From: Chryseobacterium sp. KLBC 52
Lineage (GTDB): Bacteria; Bacteroidota; Bacteroidia; Flavobacteriales; Weeksellaceae
Length of the DNA: 59,027 nucleotides
Assembly: GCF_003347605.1 (NCBI RefSeq)
Contig: NZ_QDFZ01000016.1
Coordinates: forward strand, 82,637 to 141,663
Reading direction: 5' to 3'
The translations under genes and the position numbers were made by a program. Under the pieces are notes generated by a model that saw only the letters and a list, made by a program, of their open reading frames with translations, was not told the DNA's origin and searched no databases. Shown one piece after another: positions 1-8,601 of the stretch (within the stretch, counting starts at the first letter, position 1; each line of letters opens with the position of its first letter).

Positions 1-150
1 CACAAAAGTTTTTAAGCATTTTAGTAATAAAAAGAGTATATTCTTACGCTGAAGAGTACACCTAAGAATAAAACAACGCACTCCTTTAACCACAAACATC
101 TGTGAAAATCAGTGCAATCTGTGGGAAAATATAAACCACAAAAGTTTAAG
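1..150 (-). repeat. Intergenic repeat, inverted relative to the copies near 15.2 kb
   Basis: The reverse complement of this stretch reads as ACTTTTGTGGTTTA, then CCCACAGAT, GATTTTCACAGAT, GCGTTGTTTTATTCTTA and CTTCAGCGTAAGAATAT. It matches the plus strand at about 15157-15330 almost word for word. It precedes the AraC gene and carries no recognisable gene. It looks like one copy of a dispersed, non-coding Chryseobacterium-type repeat. Confidence 0.7.
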
Positions 151-207
151 CAATATTCAGGGAAAAATGGCAGCATTCACTGTAAAACAATTTGTAATTT
201 TATAGAT

Positions 208-1128
208 ATGGAACAGCGGGCTATAAAAAGAATAAAAACCATCACAGAATTTCACCGTTCTAGAGGATTGCCTCCTCCTGAACATCCGTTGATCAGTGTA
301 ATTGATTATAAAGAGGTAAAGCGACCCGCTGATATCGGTGAGGTCAACTGGATGCTGGATTTTTATCAGATTTCTTTAAAAACAGGCATGAATGGGAAGT
401 TGAAGTACGGCCAGCAGGAATATGATTTTGATGAAGGAACGCTGTTTTTTATTTCCCCAAAGCAGATTTTCAGAATAGAAGCAGATCCCAACGTGCAGGA
501 AAACCAATCCGGCTGGATGCTGCTGATTCACCCGGATTTTCTATGGCATACTTCGCTGGCGAAGACCATCAACCAGTATGATTTTTTTGATTATTCACTG
601 AACGAAGCACTATTCCTTTCAAAAAAAGAAGAACTTACCATCAATGTAATTATAGAAAATATTGAGCGGGAATACCATTCGGTGGTTGATAAATTCAGCC
701 AGAATATTATCATTTCCCATATTGAAACCTTACTTAATTATTCAGAAAGATTTTATGAGCGTCAGTTTATCACCAGAAAAGTGACTCATCATACCATTCT
801 CAACCGTTTGGAAGTTTTGCTGGAGGATTATTTCAATGATCATGATTTAATATCAAAAGGATTGCCTACCGTACAGTTTGTGGCCGATGAGCTTGGAATT
901 TCTCCCAATTATCTCAGCCGTTTATTGAAAACGCTTACCGGACAGAGCACTCAGCAGTTCATTCATGATAAACTGATTAAAAAAGCAAAAGAAAAGCTTT
1001 CTACTACTAGCTTATCCGTAAGTGAGATTGCTTATGAACTAGGTTTTGAGCATCCCCAATCCTTTACCAAACTGTTTAAAAATAAAACCAGACTTTCTCC
1101 TTTGGAGTTCAGGACTTCTTTTCAGTAA
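208..1128 (+). CDS. AraC family transcriptional regulator
   Basis: DNA-binding regulator of 306 residues. The N-terminal two thirds (to about residue 190) is a cupin-like sensing domain, with a GTLFFISPKQIFRIE stretch typical of AraC effector domains. The C-terminal 100 residues hold two helix-turn-helix motifs: VADELGISPNYLSRLLKTLTG, and later VSEIAYELGFEHPQSFTKLFK ending in SPLEFR. The open frame runs upstream to a GTG at 112, but that part is low-complexity and lies in an intergenic repeat, so the ATG at 208 (MEQRAIKRIK) is preferred. The gene stands alone and is followed by a secreted deaminase in the same direction. The ligand and target are unknown. Confidence 0.85.
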   Translation: MEQRAIKRIKTITEFHRSRGLPPPEHPLISVIDYKEVKRPADIGEVNWMLDFYQISLKTGMNGKLKYGQQEYDFDEGTLFFISPKQIFRIEADPNVQENQSGWMLLIHPDFLWHTSLAKTINQYDFFDYSLNEALFLSKKEELTINVIIENIEREYHSVVDKFSQNIIISHIETLLNYSERFYERQFITRKVTHHTILNRLEVLLEDYFNDHDLISKGLPTVQFVADELGISPNYLSRLLKTLTGQSTQQFIHDKLIKKAKEKLSTTSLSVSEIAYELGFEHPQSFTKLFKNKTRLSPLEFRTSFQ

Positions 1129-1304
1129 AAAACACAGAATCAATTTTAATAGGTTAGAAAAAGAAATATCGGAAGGTTTTTTTACAAAAAAATTAATCTT
1201 ATTTTTGAATTAGCTATATTTTGCACAATTTTTGCTATAACAAGCTACTTTTATTTTATCGGTTTAAAACATAACTGATAGTACAAACCCCTCCAATATT
1301 TAGT

Positions 1305-2813
1305 ATGATGAAAAAATACCTTATTTATATATCGCTTTTTGCAGCACCCTTATTTTGGGGGCAAGGTAAAGTGACTGAAGAATCTGCATACCAACAAAAC
1401 CTGGCGTTATCAGAGAAAGAAAATGCAGCCATGGCATTTGATGCTGACATAAAATTGTCCGATGCAGAAATGACTTTGGATAAAAAACTCTTCCAGATTC
1501 GTAAACAGTTTCTCAATGAATCGGAAGCAAAGAAAATATCTTTATATAACAGCTCTTTTAATGAATTAAAACCATTAATAGAAAGCAGCAAAATGTTTGA
1601 AATCCTTCAGACCATGCCGAAAGGAGGTCTGTTGCATACCCACAGTGGGGGAATTACAGACGTGAAATGGATTATTTCAGCTGCCAGAAAATATCAGGAA
1701 TGCTATGTTTTTGATCAGAAGGATAATGATCAGTATATTTCCGGACAGCTGGCCTTTTTTGAAAAAGGAAAAGTTCCGGAAGGATTTGTAAGCCTTGATA
1801 AAAAGCTGACCTCAACACCCGGTTTTGAAAAGGAGTTGGAAAACCTTCTTACGCTGAAACGTGATAACCTTTGCTCTTACACAGATTATTGGATTGAATT
1901 TGAAAAACGTTTTAAGCGCATCAGTCTGCTGCTTCCGTACCGTCCTTTCTTTAAGGCATATTATCTGAAAGGATTTCAGGATTTGATAAAAGACAAAGTA
2001 CAGCACGTAGAAATCAGATATATCTTTGATGAACTTTATGATTTTCAGCATGGAAAATATCCTTTGAAAACTACAATCACAGATCTTCAGGATATTCTTA
2101 AAGAAGTACAGAAATCATACCCGCAGTTCACTCTGAAACTGATCTATTCAAGCTTCAAATTCTTTGATAATGAAAACATTGAAAAGCAGCTGGAAACGGC
2201 ATTTGAAATGAAGAAAGAATTTCCGGATATGATCTCAGGCTTTGATCTTGTGGCAGATGAAGCAGCAGGGCATCATATCAGCTTTTTTGAGAAAAGCTGG
2301 TCAAAAATGAACATACTTAGTAAAAAATATGGCGTGGAACTGCCTCTTTTCCTTCATGCAGGCGAAAGTACTTCTATCCTGAATAAAAATATTCTGGATG
2401 TAGCGCTGCTAAACAATAAGAGAATCGGTCATGGACTGAACCTGATCTATTTCCCAAAAACGATGGAACAGATCAGAAAACAGGATAGGCTGGTAGAGGT
2501 AAGTCCACTTAGTAATCAGATCTTAGGATATGTAAGTGACTTGAGAAATCATCCGGCAAGAGTCTTATTGAGCAATGGAGTACAATGTTCCATTAACAGT
2601 GATGATCCTTCAGTGTACGGATACACAGGTCTGAGCTATGATTTTTGGGTAACACAGATCTATTGGGAACTTAATGTGAAAGCATTGAAAAAACTGGTTT
2701 TTAATTCCATTAATTATTCTTCTATGAATGATAGTGAAAAAAAGAAAGCAATAACTTATTTGAACCAGCAATGGAATGATTTTGTTCAGAAAACAAATCA
2801 GAAATTAAATTAA
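1305..2813 (+). CDS. Secreted adenosine deaminase family protein
   Basis: Metal-dependent purine deaminase of the amidohydrolase superfamily, predicted to convert adenosine to inosine outside the cytoplasm. An N-terminal signal peptide (MMKKYLIYISLFAAPLFWGQ) is visible. Family metal and active-site motifs are present: HTH at residues 111-113, HAGES (His351), RIGHG (His376), SPLSN and NSDDPS (Asp433/434). At 502 residues it is much longer than cytoplasmic Add (about 340). The extra N-terminal 100 residues and the secretion signal resemble the ADGF/ADA2 branch, which is an inference from length and layout. The gene stands alone, and a foldback repeat follows it. A role in purine scavenging is likely. 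Confidence 0.85.
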   Translation: MMKKYLIYISLFAAPLFWGQGKVTEESAYQQNLALSEKENAAMAFDADIKLSDAEMTLDKKLFQIRKQFLNESEAKKISLYNSSFNELKPLIESSKMFEILQTMPKGGLLHTHSGGITDVKWIISAARKYQECYVFDQKDNDQYISGQLAFFEKGKVPEGFVSLDKKLTSTPGFEKELENLLTLKRDNLCSYTDYWIEFEKRFKRISLLLPYRPFFKAYYLKGFQDLIKDKVQHVEIRYIFDELYDFQHGKYPLKTTITDLQDILKEVQKSYPQFTLKLIYSSFKFFDNENIEKQLETAFEMKKEFPDMISGFDLVADEAAGHHISFFEKSWSKMNILSKKYGVELPLFLHAGESTSILNKNILDVALLNNKRIGHGLNLIYFPKTMEQIRKQDRLVEVSPLSNQILGYVSDLRNHPARVLLSNGVQCSINSDDPSVYGYTGLSYDFWVTQIYWELNVKALKKLVFNSINYSSMNDSEKKKAITYLNQQWNDFVQKTNQKLN

Positions 2814-2834
2814 TCGGAATTATCCTGAAAAAAG

Positions 2835-2963
2835 AGGCTGTCTCAAAAGTGTCATTCTGAATGAAATGAAATGTAGTGAAGAATCTCATATATTTGGTTA
2901 TCAATAAGATTCTTCCTTCGTCAGAATGACAAAAGCCAAGTTATTTGACCTTTGAGACAGCCT
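2835..2963. repeat. MITE-like foldback element between convergent genes
   Basis: The outer arms AGGCTGTCTCAAA (2835-2847) and TTTGAGACAGCCT (2951-2963) are perfect inverted copies. Nested arms GTCATTCTGA (2851-2860)/TCAGAATGAC (2921-2930) and GAAGAATCT (2878-2886)/AGATTCTTC (2907-2915) continue the symmetry, so most of the element can fold into one long hairpin. It sits between the stops of two convergent genes and may also end transcription. No coding capacity is seen. Confidence 0.75.
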
Positions 2964-2986
2964 TTTGTCTTTTAAATAGCTATCGA

Positions 2987-4198
2987 TTACTTTTTAAACT
3001 TTAATCTGGACAATTCCTTTTTTACAGAAGAACCCAGCTTTGATGGACTTACTTTAGTCAGAACCAAAGATTCGCAACCATTGAAAATGGCAAAACGTTT
3101 TATGGTTTCTGCAAAAGGCTTAAGCCATAAATCAAGGTCAATAGTACTGTTTTCAATATGTAAATAAATAAGCTCCAGTTTTTTTTCTTTTCTGTGAGCT
3201 TTACAGTCAACCCTTCCGATAAACTGATCTGCAAACAGGATAGGCAGGCAGAAATAACCGTACTGTCTTTTTTCCTTTGGAGTATAGCATTCCAGACGGA
3301 AATCAAAATCAAAAATCTGTTTAATCCGCTCCCGATGAATAATGGAATTGTCAAACGGAGACAGAAGCCATACACTGGAACTTGCCTGGTCAAATGTTCT
3401 TTCCAGCATTTCATTTTGAACAAAAACAGAAGATCCTCCTTCAATAGTCACTTTTGAGATTGTATCTTCTTCAAGCATCATCTCTAAAACCTTATTGACA
3501 TTCGTCTTTAAATCATTTCCCTTTCTGAGGTGAGTGATTTGTTTTAACGTTGTAAATCCGTATGCTCTCAGATTGGTTTTCACCAGATATTCTGCCAACT
3601 CAAATGGAGTAGGTTCTGAGGTATTCGTAGAAGATGGCAAAACTCTTTCTGCCAGATCATAAGTTTTCTGCATCCCAGAACGTCCGCTGATCATCAGGTC
3701 TCCCTGCATGAAAAGTCTTTCAAGAGCGAGTTTGGCAGGTTTCCAATTCCACCAGCTTCCTGCTTTATGGCTTTCATTCTCAAAATCTCTTGCTCTTTTA
3801 GGACCTTCATTGCGGATGTTATCTACTACATACTTCATCACTTTAGGATCAGCATTGTAATAACGGGATTCCCCTCTTTTAATCATCAGCATCTGAGGCA
3901 AAACATATCGGAAATCCTGCATCGGAAGGTAAGAAGCAGCATGAAACCAATACTCAAATACTTTACGTTCTTCTACCAGTTCTTCCAGATCATTTGCCCG
4001 AAAATCCGGAATTCTTGTCCAGAGTGTATGATGATGCGCCCGCTCTACCATAGATAACGTATCAATCTGTATATATCCGAGATGTTCCAAAGCGTTCAAA
4101 ACTGCAGTTTTTCCGGTTCCGAATGGTGTATTTTGTGTTAATCCCTGACTGTTTAATGTGATAAGCTTTAATTGTTCTGGCGTCAGTGTCTTTTCCAT
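2987..4198 (-). CDS. YcaQ/AlkZ-family winged-helix DNA glycosylase
   Basis: Member of the HTH_42 family (AlkZ/YcaQ), whose characterised members are DNA glycosylases that unhook interstrand crosslinks or remove alkylated bases. At 403 residues it has normal length. The family catalytic QxD signature is seen as Gln44-Ile-Asp46 (GYIQIDTLSMVERAHHH). The following block LWTRIPDF, then VFEYWFHAASYLPM, is also characteristic. Tandem winged-helix repeats fill the rest. It is convergent with the deaminase gene. Substrate specificity (crosslink or monoadduct) cannot be read from the sequence. Confidence 0.85.
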   Translation of the reverse strand: MEKTLTPEQLKLITLNSQGLTQNTPFGTGKTAVLNALEHLGYIQIDTLSMVERAHHHTLWTRIPDFRANDLEELVEERKVFEYWFHAASYLPMQDFRYVLPQMLMIKRGESRYYNADPKVMKYVVDNIRNEGPKRARDFENESHKAGSWWNWKPAKLALERLFMQGDLMISGRSGMQKTYDLAERVLPSSTNTSEPTPFELAEYLVKTNLRAYGFTTLKQITHLRKGNDLKTNVNKVLEMMLEEDTISKVTIEGGSSVFVQNEMLERTFDQASSSVWLLSPFDNSIIHRERIKQIFDFDFRLECYTPKEKRQYGYFCLPILFADQFIGRVDCKAHRKEKKLELIYLHIENSTIDLDLWLKPFAETIKRFAIFNGCESLVLTKVSPSKLGSSVKKELSRLKFKK

Positions 4199-4306
4199 AT
4201 TTTAATTTGAATAAAACACGTTTGATGATGTTTTTTCAAATATAATGATTTAGCAGAAAAGCATTAAAGAATCTGACTTAAGTATATTGGTTGTGAAGTT
4301 CAAAAA

Positions 4307-5254
4307 TCAGTTGTTTTGACGGTTATTTCTTTTTAATTCTCTTTCTACTTCATTTACATAAGGAAGGGGAGTAAGATAGCTGTCTTCAATATATTTTCTG
4401 ATACTTTCATCCGTTTTTTTGTTAACCTTTCTGATGAAAAGCTGATTGCCGGATTTTAATGATTGAATATAATTGAACGTATTCTGGGTATTTTGGAAAA
4501 AGGAGGTCTCAAGTACTGCTCTTTTATCATCATTGACGATAATATCATTGAACGATGTATTCATAAGAACAGTCTGAAAAAATGAATCTGCAGGTAAAAA
4601 AGTATGAAGATAATAGTCTTCAAAATCCATTACCATTTTGTTGTTTGTTAAAAATAAGCAGGTTTCTCTTGTAAACATAAACCATTTACCACCTATGTAA
4701 GGAATCACATCTTTCATAAAAGATCTTTTATAGATGAAAGATGAAATAACATAAGCCAATTCTGTAAAGTGATTTTGTATTCTTTTCAGCGTGTCGGGTC
4801 TGTAAAACTTCTGATCATAATAAAAAAGATAATTTCTGCCTTTATTGGTCGTAAGAAATTTACGGATAATATTTTGTGATTTCAGTGGATAATCTTCACC
4901 GCTCAGATTAATAAAATAATCCCATTCTTTGCTTACATTCAGGAGGAATTCCATAGCGTTCAATTCTGCCTGAACGATGTTGAAACCTCCCGAAACTATA
5001 TTCATACTGTCCAGAATATAGACATTGGGAAAATGAACGATATAAAGTTGTATTTCTTCAATGAACTCTTGTTTCGCTTTTTTATCAATATGGATAAGAT
5101 AAAACTGATCCCTTGTATAGATTTTCTCAAACATGCTTTTAAATACTTCAGGTTTATGATGTATCATAATGAAATAAGCAATTCTTACATGTGGGCCGGA
5201 ATGGGATTCTGATATTCTGGGAGAAGGTTGAGGGATGGGGGAGGAAGCTTGCAT
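4307..5254 (-). CDS. GT14 (core-2/I-branching type) glycosyltransferase
   Basis: Predicted beta-1,6-N-acetylglucosaminyltransferase-like enzyme of family GT14 ('Branch'). Diagnostic blocks are RIAYFIMIHHKPEVFKSMF, then FYLIHIDKKAK, then the signature FINLSGEDYPLKSQ, then GGKWFMFTRETCLFL. The 315-residue length fits bacterial members, which usually modify surface polysaccharide or glycoprotein. There is no signal peptide or membrane segment, so it probably works on the cytoplasmic face. The sequence before the RIAYF strand is short and proline/serine rich, so the start may lie slightly downstream. Donor and acceptor are not known. Confidence 0.8.
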   Translation of the reverse strand: MQASSPIPQPSPRISESHSGPHVRIAYFIMIHHKPEVFKSMFEKIYTRDQFYLIHIDKKAKQEFIEEIQLYIVHFPNVYILDSMNIVSGGFNIVQAELNAMEFLLNVSKEWDYFINLSGEDYPLKSQNIIRKFLTTNKGRNYLFYYDQKFYRPDTLKRIQNHFTELAYVISSFIYKRSFMKDVIPYIGGKWFMFTRETCLFLTNNKMVMDFEDYYLHTFLPADSFFQTVLMNTSFNDIIVNDDKRAVLETSFFQNTQNTFNYIQSLKSGNQLFIRKVNKKTDESIRKYIEDSYLTPLPYVNEVERELKRNNRQNN

Positions 5255-5698
5255 ATTCCGGAGTTTAAAATCATCCGCGTCAGCAAATAATTTGGTTAAT
5301 TTGCAGAAGGTACGAATAAATTTTTGATAATCAGTTAATTAAATAACATGGTGTTCTTTTTTTTTATTGTAGGTTTGCAGAACATTTATAAAAACAGGTC
5401 ACTGCCTTTGCTATTCTGTCATAGTTTAAAATCACTTTTTTCTTTCAGTTTTGCTTTTTCAGCTACCAATTTATAGCCTTTGTTTTCATCGTGGAAATAA
5501 GAGATTATAAAGTTCTATTGTAGATAAGAGCGACACGTTATTGCCGGGCCATTCGTAATATAGATAAAAATATTATTGTAGCTGAAGCAAGAGAAAGATG
5601 AACAGAAAAGAATACTCTTTTGTTTGTCATTATAATATACCGATTCAAATTCTGATCAACAGATTTGTTTTAAGATACCGGGAATGCCGGAATTTATA
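5255..5698. other. 444-bp intergenic region upstream of the DEAD-box gene
   Basis: AT-rich spacer between divergently oriented genes. No small reading frame, repeat or clear TAnnTTTG promoter was recognised. Its length would suit a long untranslated leader, as cold-inducible helicase genes often have, but nothing in the sequence proves this. Confidence 0.4.
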
Positions 5699-6415
5699 AT
5701 GAATTTTAAAAATTTAAATCTAATTAATCCTATTATCCGTGCAGTGACAGAAGCCGGATATTCCAAGCCTACTGAAATACAGTATTCTGCAATTCCGCAT
5801 ATTTTGGCAGGAAGAGATATTATAGTGTCTGCACAGGCAGGTGCTGGAAAAACAGCTGCATTTGCGATGCCTATTTTACAGCTGCTGAAAAGACAAACTC
5901 CGGATCATAAAGAAATAAGAACTTTAATACTTACACCCACTCAGGAACTGGCAATACAGATAGAAGAGAATTTTAAAATCTACAGTAAATATTTACCATT
6001 ATCTCTGCTTTCTATTTATGAAGGGGTTTCCATTGGAAGCCAGCTTGCTGCACTGAGAAAAAGAGTAGATGTTCTTGTGGCAACACCCGGAGGATTGCTT
6101 GATGTAGAAAATCAGAGACATATTGATCTTTCTAAAATTGAGCTGTTTGTTTTAGATGATGCCGATAAAATGCTTGATATGGGATTCGCTAACCATATAA
6201 AAAAAATATTAAATCTGGTTTCTCATAGAAGACAAAACCTGCTTTTTTCTGCTGCAATGCCGGGAAGTTTAAAATATTTCGCCAAAGCAATCCTGAACAA
6301 GCCTGTAGAGATTATTGCAGATCCTGCATCTTCAATACCACAGACGATGAAGCACCCGGATCTTAAAAATATTCAACCATTGATGGGAAGCACAATACCT
6401 CTCAGAATATCATAA
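5699..6415 (+). CDS. Single-lobe DEAD-box helicase-like protein, motifs degenerate
   Basis: Contains only the first RecA-like lobe of a DEAD-box RNA helicase. Residues from the ATG at 5699 (MNFKNLNL): Q-motif region, Walker A AQAGAGKT (45-52), motif Ia PTQELA (80-85, normally PTRELA), Ib TPGGL (129-133, normally TPGRL), motif II DDAD (153-156, catalytic Glu replaced by Asp) and motif III SAAM (184-187, normally SAT). The frame stops at 238 residues, where the second lobe would begin, and only 55 bases separate it from the csp gene. ATP may still bind, but unwinding is not expected. It could be an RNA-binding pseudo-helicase acting with the cold-shock protein, or a decaying gene. An alternative ATG lies at 5684. 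Confidence 0.8.
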   Translation: MNFKNLNLINPIIRAVTEAGYSKPTEIQYSAIPHILAGRDIIVSAQAGAGKTAAFAMPILQLLKRQTPDHKEIRTLILTPTQELAIQIEENFKIYSKYLPLSLLSIYEGVSIGSQLAALRKRVDVLVATPGGLLDVENQRHIDLSKIELFVLDDADKMLDMGFANHIKKILNLVSHRRQNLLFSAAMPGSLKYFAKAILNKPVEIIADPASSIPQTMKHPDLKNIQPLMGSTIPLRIS

Positions 6416-6420
6416 ATAAA

Positions 6421-6439
6421 ATCTGTAGCGTTTACAGAT
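6421..6439 (+). promoter_or_regulatory. Hairpin between DEAD-box and csp genes
   Basis: ATCTGTA (6421-6427) and TACAGAT (6433-6439) form a 7-bp stem with a 5-base loop, directly after the helicase stop and 31 bases before the csp start. No T-run follows, so it may act as an RNA processing or stability element rather than a terminator. Confidence 0.4.
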
Positions 6440-6470
6440 CATAATACACAATTTTTTAATAACAATTACA

Positions 6471-6665
6471 ATGCAAGAAGGCACCGTAAAATTTTTCAAT
6501 GAAGCAAAAGGCTTCGGTTTTATTACTCCGGCAGACGGAAGTAAAGATATATTCGTACATTCTTCAGGATTAAACACAAGAGTAATCCGTGAAAATGATA
6601 AAGTAGTTTTTGATGTACAAAAAAGCGATAAAGGTTTAAATGCTGTTAACGTAAAGTTGGCATAA
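6471..6665 (+). CDS. CspA-family cold-shock protein
   Basis: Single cold-shock domain of 64 residues, a nucleic-acid chaperone that binds single-stranded RNA and DNA. RNP1 is KGFGFI (13-18) and RNP2 is DIFVHSS (26-32). Length and motifs are fully typical. It lies just downstream of a truncated DEAD-box gene on the same strand, a gene pairing common in flavobacteria and consistent with a shared cold response. A long 3' untranslated stretch of about 170 bases runs to the terminator at 6838. Confidence 0.95.
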   Translation: MQEGTVKFFNEAKGFGFITPADGSKDIFVHSSGLNTRVIRENDKVVFDVQKSDKGLNAVNVKLA

Positions 6666-6837
6666 GAAAAGTCTTAAATGCAGATATGTTACAATAACAT
6701 ACTTTGCCATAGCAAGTCTCATTTTTTATATTTTTTCTTATTCAAATCCATGAAACTCCTGGATTTGGATGTATTGTCTGAAAGAACATTGATGTAATAT
6801 AGATTACTTTTTATTTTTTATTTTCATGATGTTCATT

Positions 6838-6866
6838 AACCTCTTACTTTTATGTAAGAGGTTTTC
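6838..6866 (+). terminator. Intrinsic terminator of the csp transcript
   Basis: AACCTCTTAC (6838-6847) pairs with GTAAGAGGTT (6854-6863) around a 6-base loop and is followed by T residues. The remainder of the 356-base spacer 6666-7021 shows no gene. Confidence 0.75.
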
Positions 6867-7021
6867 AGAGATTTAAGAAAATAAGGTAGCAATTGGTCTG
6901 AATATTGACAGACTAAGAGCAGATGCCTGAGACATAAATATGCAGACTTAATATACACTCGGCTACGGTGATAATGATTGAGCTGTACATATTGTAATTC
7001 CTAAAAGGTTCAGAAAAAGAT

Positions 7022-7483
7022 ATGATTATTATTAATAATTTTAATGAGTATAAGTCTCTTGAAGGGCAAATGCTGGGAGATTCTGCCTGGCATACGATAA
7101 GTCAGGATCAGATTAATAGATTTGCAGATGCCACCCTGGATCAGCAGTGGATTCATACAGATCAGAAAAAGGCAGAGAAAGAAGGCCCTTTTAAATCAAC
7201 CATTGCTCATGGGTATTTAACATTATCTTTGATTCCCTATCTCTGGAAACAGATTGCAGATGTGAGAAATGTAAAAATGGAAATCAATTACGGAATAGAA
7301 AACCTTAAGTTCGGAGAAGCTGTTCCCGTAAATAGTGATGTCAAACTACAGGCAACCGTAAAATCTGTTACTAACCTCAGAGGAACTGTAAAAGCAATTG
7401 TGGAGGCCAAACTCCTGATTAAAGACCACGTAAAACCTGCCTATACAGGTGATGTGATCTTTCTTTATCATTTTAGAGATTGA
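7022..7483 (+). CDS. MaoC family (R)-hydratase-like protein
   Basis: Hot-dog fold protein of the MaoC/hydratase-2 family, which hydrates enoyl-CoA thioesters. It has 153 residues, typical of the single-domain form. The catalytic dyad of the family is visible as Asp40 and His45 in TLDQQWIHTD, followed by the conserved AHGYLTLSL block. The Asn-Pro usually found inside the motif is replaced by Gln-Trp, as in the Nod-factor NodN-like subgroup. It stands alone and converges on the oxidoreductase gene. The acyl substrate is not predictable. Confidence 0.85.
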   Translation: MIIINNFNEYKSLEGQMLGDSAWHTISQDQINRFADATLDQQWIHTDQKKAEKEGPFKSTIAHGYLTLSLIPYLWKQIADVRNVKMEINYGIENLKFGEAVPVNSDVKLQATVKSVTNLRGTVKAIVEAKLLIKDHVKPAYTGDVIFLYHFRD

Positions 7484-7537
7484 TTTTCTTGTGAGTACGC
7501 AAGTTGTTAACATTTTTATATTTTTCAAATAAGAAAA

Positions 7538-7557
7538 CATCATTGAATACAATGATG
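7538..7557. terminator. Bidirectional hairpin between convergent genes
   Basis: CATCATTG (7538-7545) and CAATGATG (7550-7557) form an 8-bp stem with loop AATA. A-rich sequence on the left and CTTTCAACTTTT on the right make it usable from both strands. Confidence 0.55.
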
Positions 7558-7589
7558 CTTTCAACTTTTAGGACCTTCTTATAAAATAG

Positions 7590-8552
7590 TTATACTTTAA
7601 GTACAATCTTCCCCAATAAAGGTCTGTCCCGTTTAGAATCCTCTATTCTCTGATGGGCTTTTTGAACCTCTTCAAGCGGATATATACTGTCTATCACAGG
7701 TTTTACTTGTCCGTTTTCAATTAATTCAGTGATCTGATGCAGCTCATCCCTGCTTTGTCGGGTAAAAACAAAATGATAGGTGGCATTTTTTTCCCAGGCA
7801 TTGATAAGGTTTTGAGGTTGCGGAATATCTACCAGCGTTACCACAGAACCATAATCCGCTAAAGCAAGTGGACTGTCGGAAAGTGTTGTTCCTCCTACAG
7901 TATCAATAATTACATTTACACCCTTTCTTTTAGTATAGGTCTGTATTTCCTCGATCCAGTTTTCTTTATGGTGATCAATGACAACATCTGCTCCAAGGTT
8001 TTTTAATTCCTCATGCAGAATGCTTTGCCCGGTAGTGTAGACAAAAGCCCCAAATGCCTTGGCGATTTGTATGGCAAGAGTTCCAACACCTCCGGCTCCG
8101 CCAAGGATAAGAATGCTGTCTCCCTTTTTTAATTGAGCTCTTACCACAAGCATTTCCCAAACCGTTCCTCCGATAAGAGGAATGGAAGCAGCTTCTTCAT
8201 AGCTGATGTTCTCCGGCATTCTGGATAGTGAAGATTCATCAGTAAGGTGATATTCCGTATAACTTCCGGAGCCGCCAAAGCGGGGAGAATAGTATACTTT
8301 ATCACCAGGTTTCCATTGTTTGACCGCTTCACCTACTGCAATAATATCACCAGCGATATCATGACCCGTTATAATAGGGAGTTCGAAAAATGATGCATAA
8401 TCTCCCCGTCTTACCTGATAATCAAGAGGGTTTATGGAAGTAGCCCTTACTTTTACTATTACCTGAGAAGGATTTGTTATGGTAGGAACAGGCATTTCCG
8501 CAAGTTGCAGAAATTCAGGTCCTCCAAAATTTTTAATGACAATTGTCTTCAT
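7590..8552 (-). CDS. Quinone oxidoreductase-like NADP-dependent MDR protein
   Basis: Medium-chain dehydrogenase/reductase of the zinc-independent quinone reductase type, 320 residues. The N-terminal GroES-like domain has NPLDYQVRRGDY and GHDIAGDIIAVG. The Rossmann domain carries the dinucleotide loop GGAGGVG (151-157), followed by LAIQIAKAFGA. The conserved NPxD and absence of the four-cysteine structural zinc site fit the quinone oxidoreductase branch. It is second in a two-gene operon behind a secreted alpha/beta hydrolase (49-base gap), and the pair is divergent from a LysR gene that probably controls it. A role in detoxifying reactive carbonyls or quinones is likely but not shown. Confidence 0.85.
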   Translation of the reverse strand: MKTIVIKNFGGPEFLQLAEMPVPTITNPSQVIVKVRATSINPLDYQVRRGDYASFFELPIITGHDIAGDIIAVGEAVKQWKPGDKVYYSPRFGGSGSYTEYHLTDESSLSRMPENISYEEAASIPLIGGTVWEMLVVRAQLKKGDSILILGGAGGVGTLAIQIAKAFGAFVYTTGQSILHEELKNLGADVVIDHHKENWIEEIQTYTKRKGVNVIIDTVGGTTLSDSPLALADYGSVVTLVDIPQPQNLINAWEKNATYHFVFTRQSRDELHQITELIENGQVKPVIDSIYPLEEVQKAHQRIEDSKRDRPLLGKIVLKV

Positions 8553-8601
8553 AATGAAATGTTTCGCTTATTTCTTAAAATTGATTCAATAGTGATAGGT
8601 A

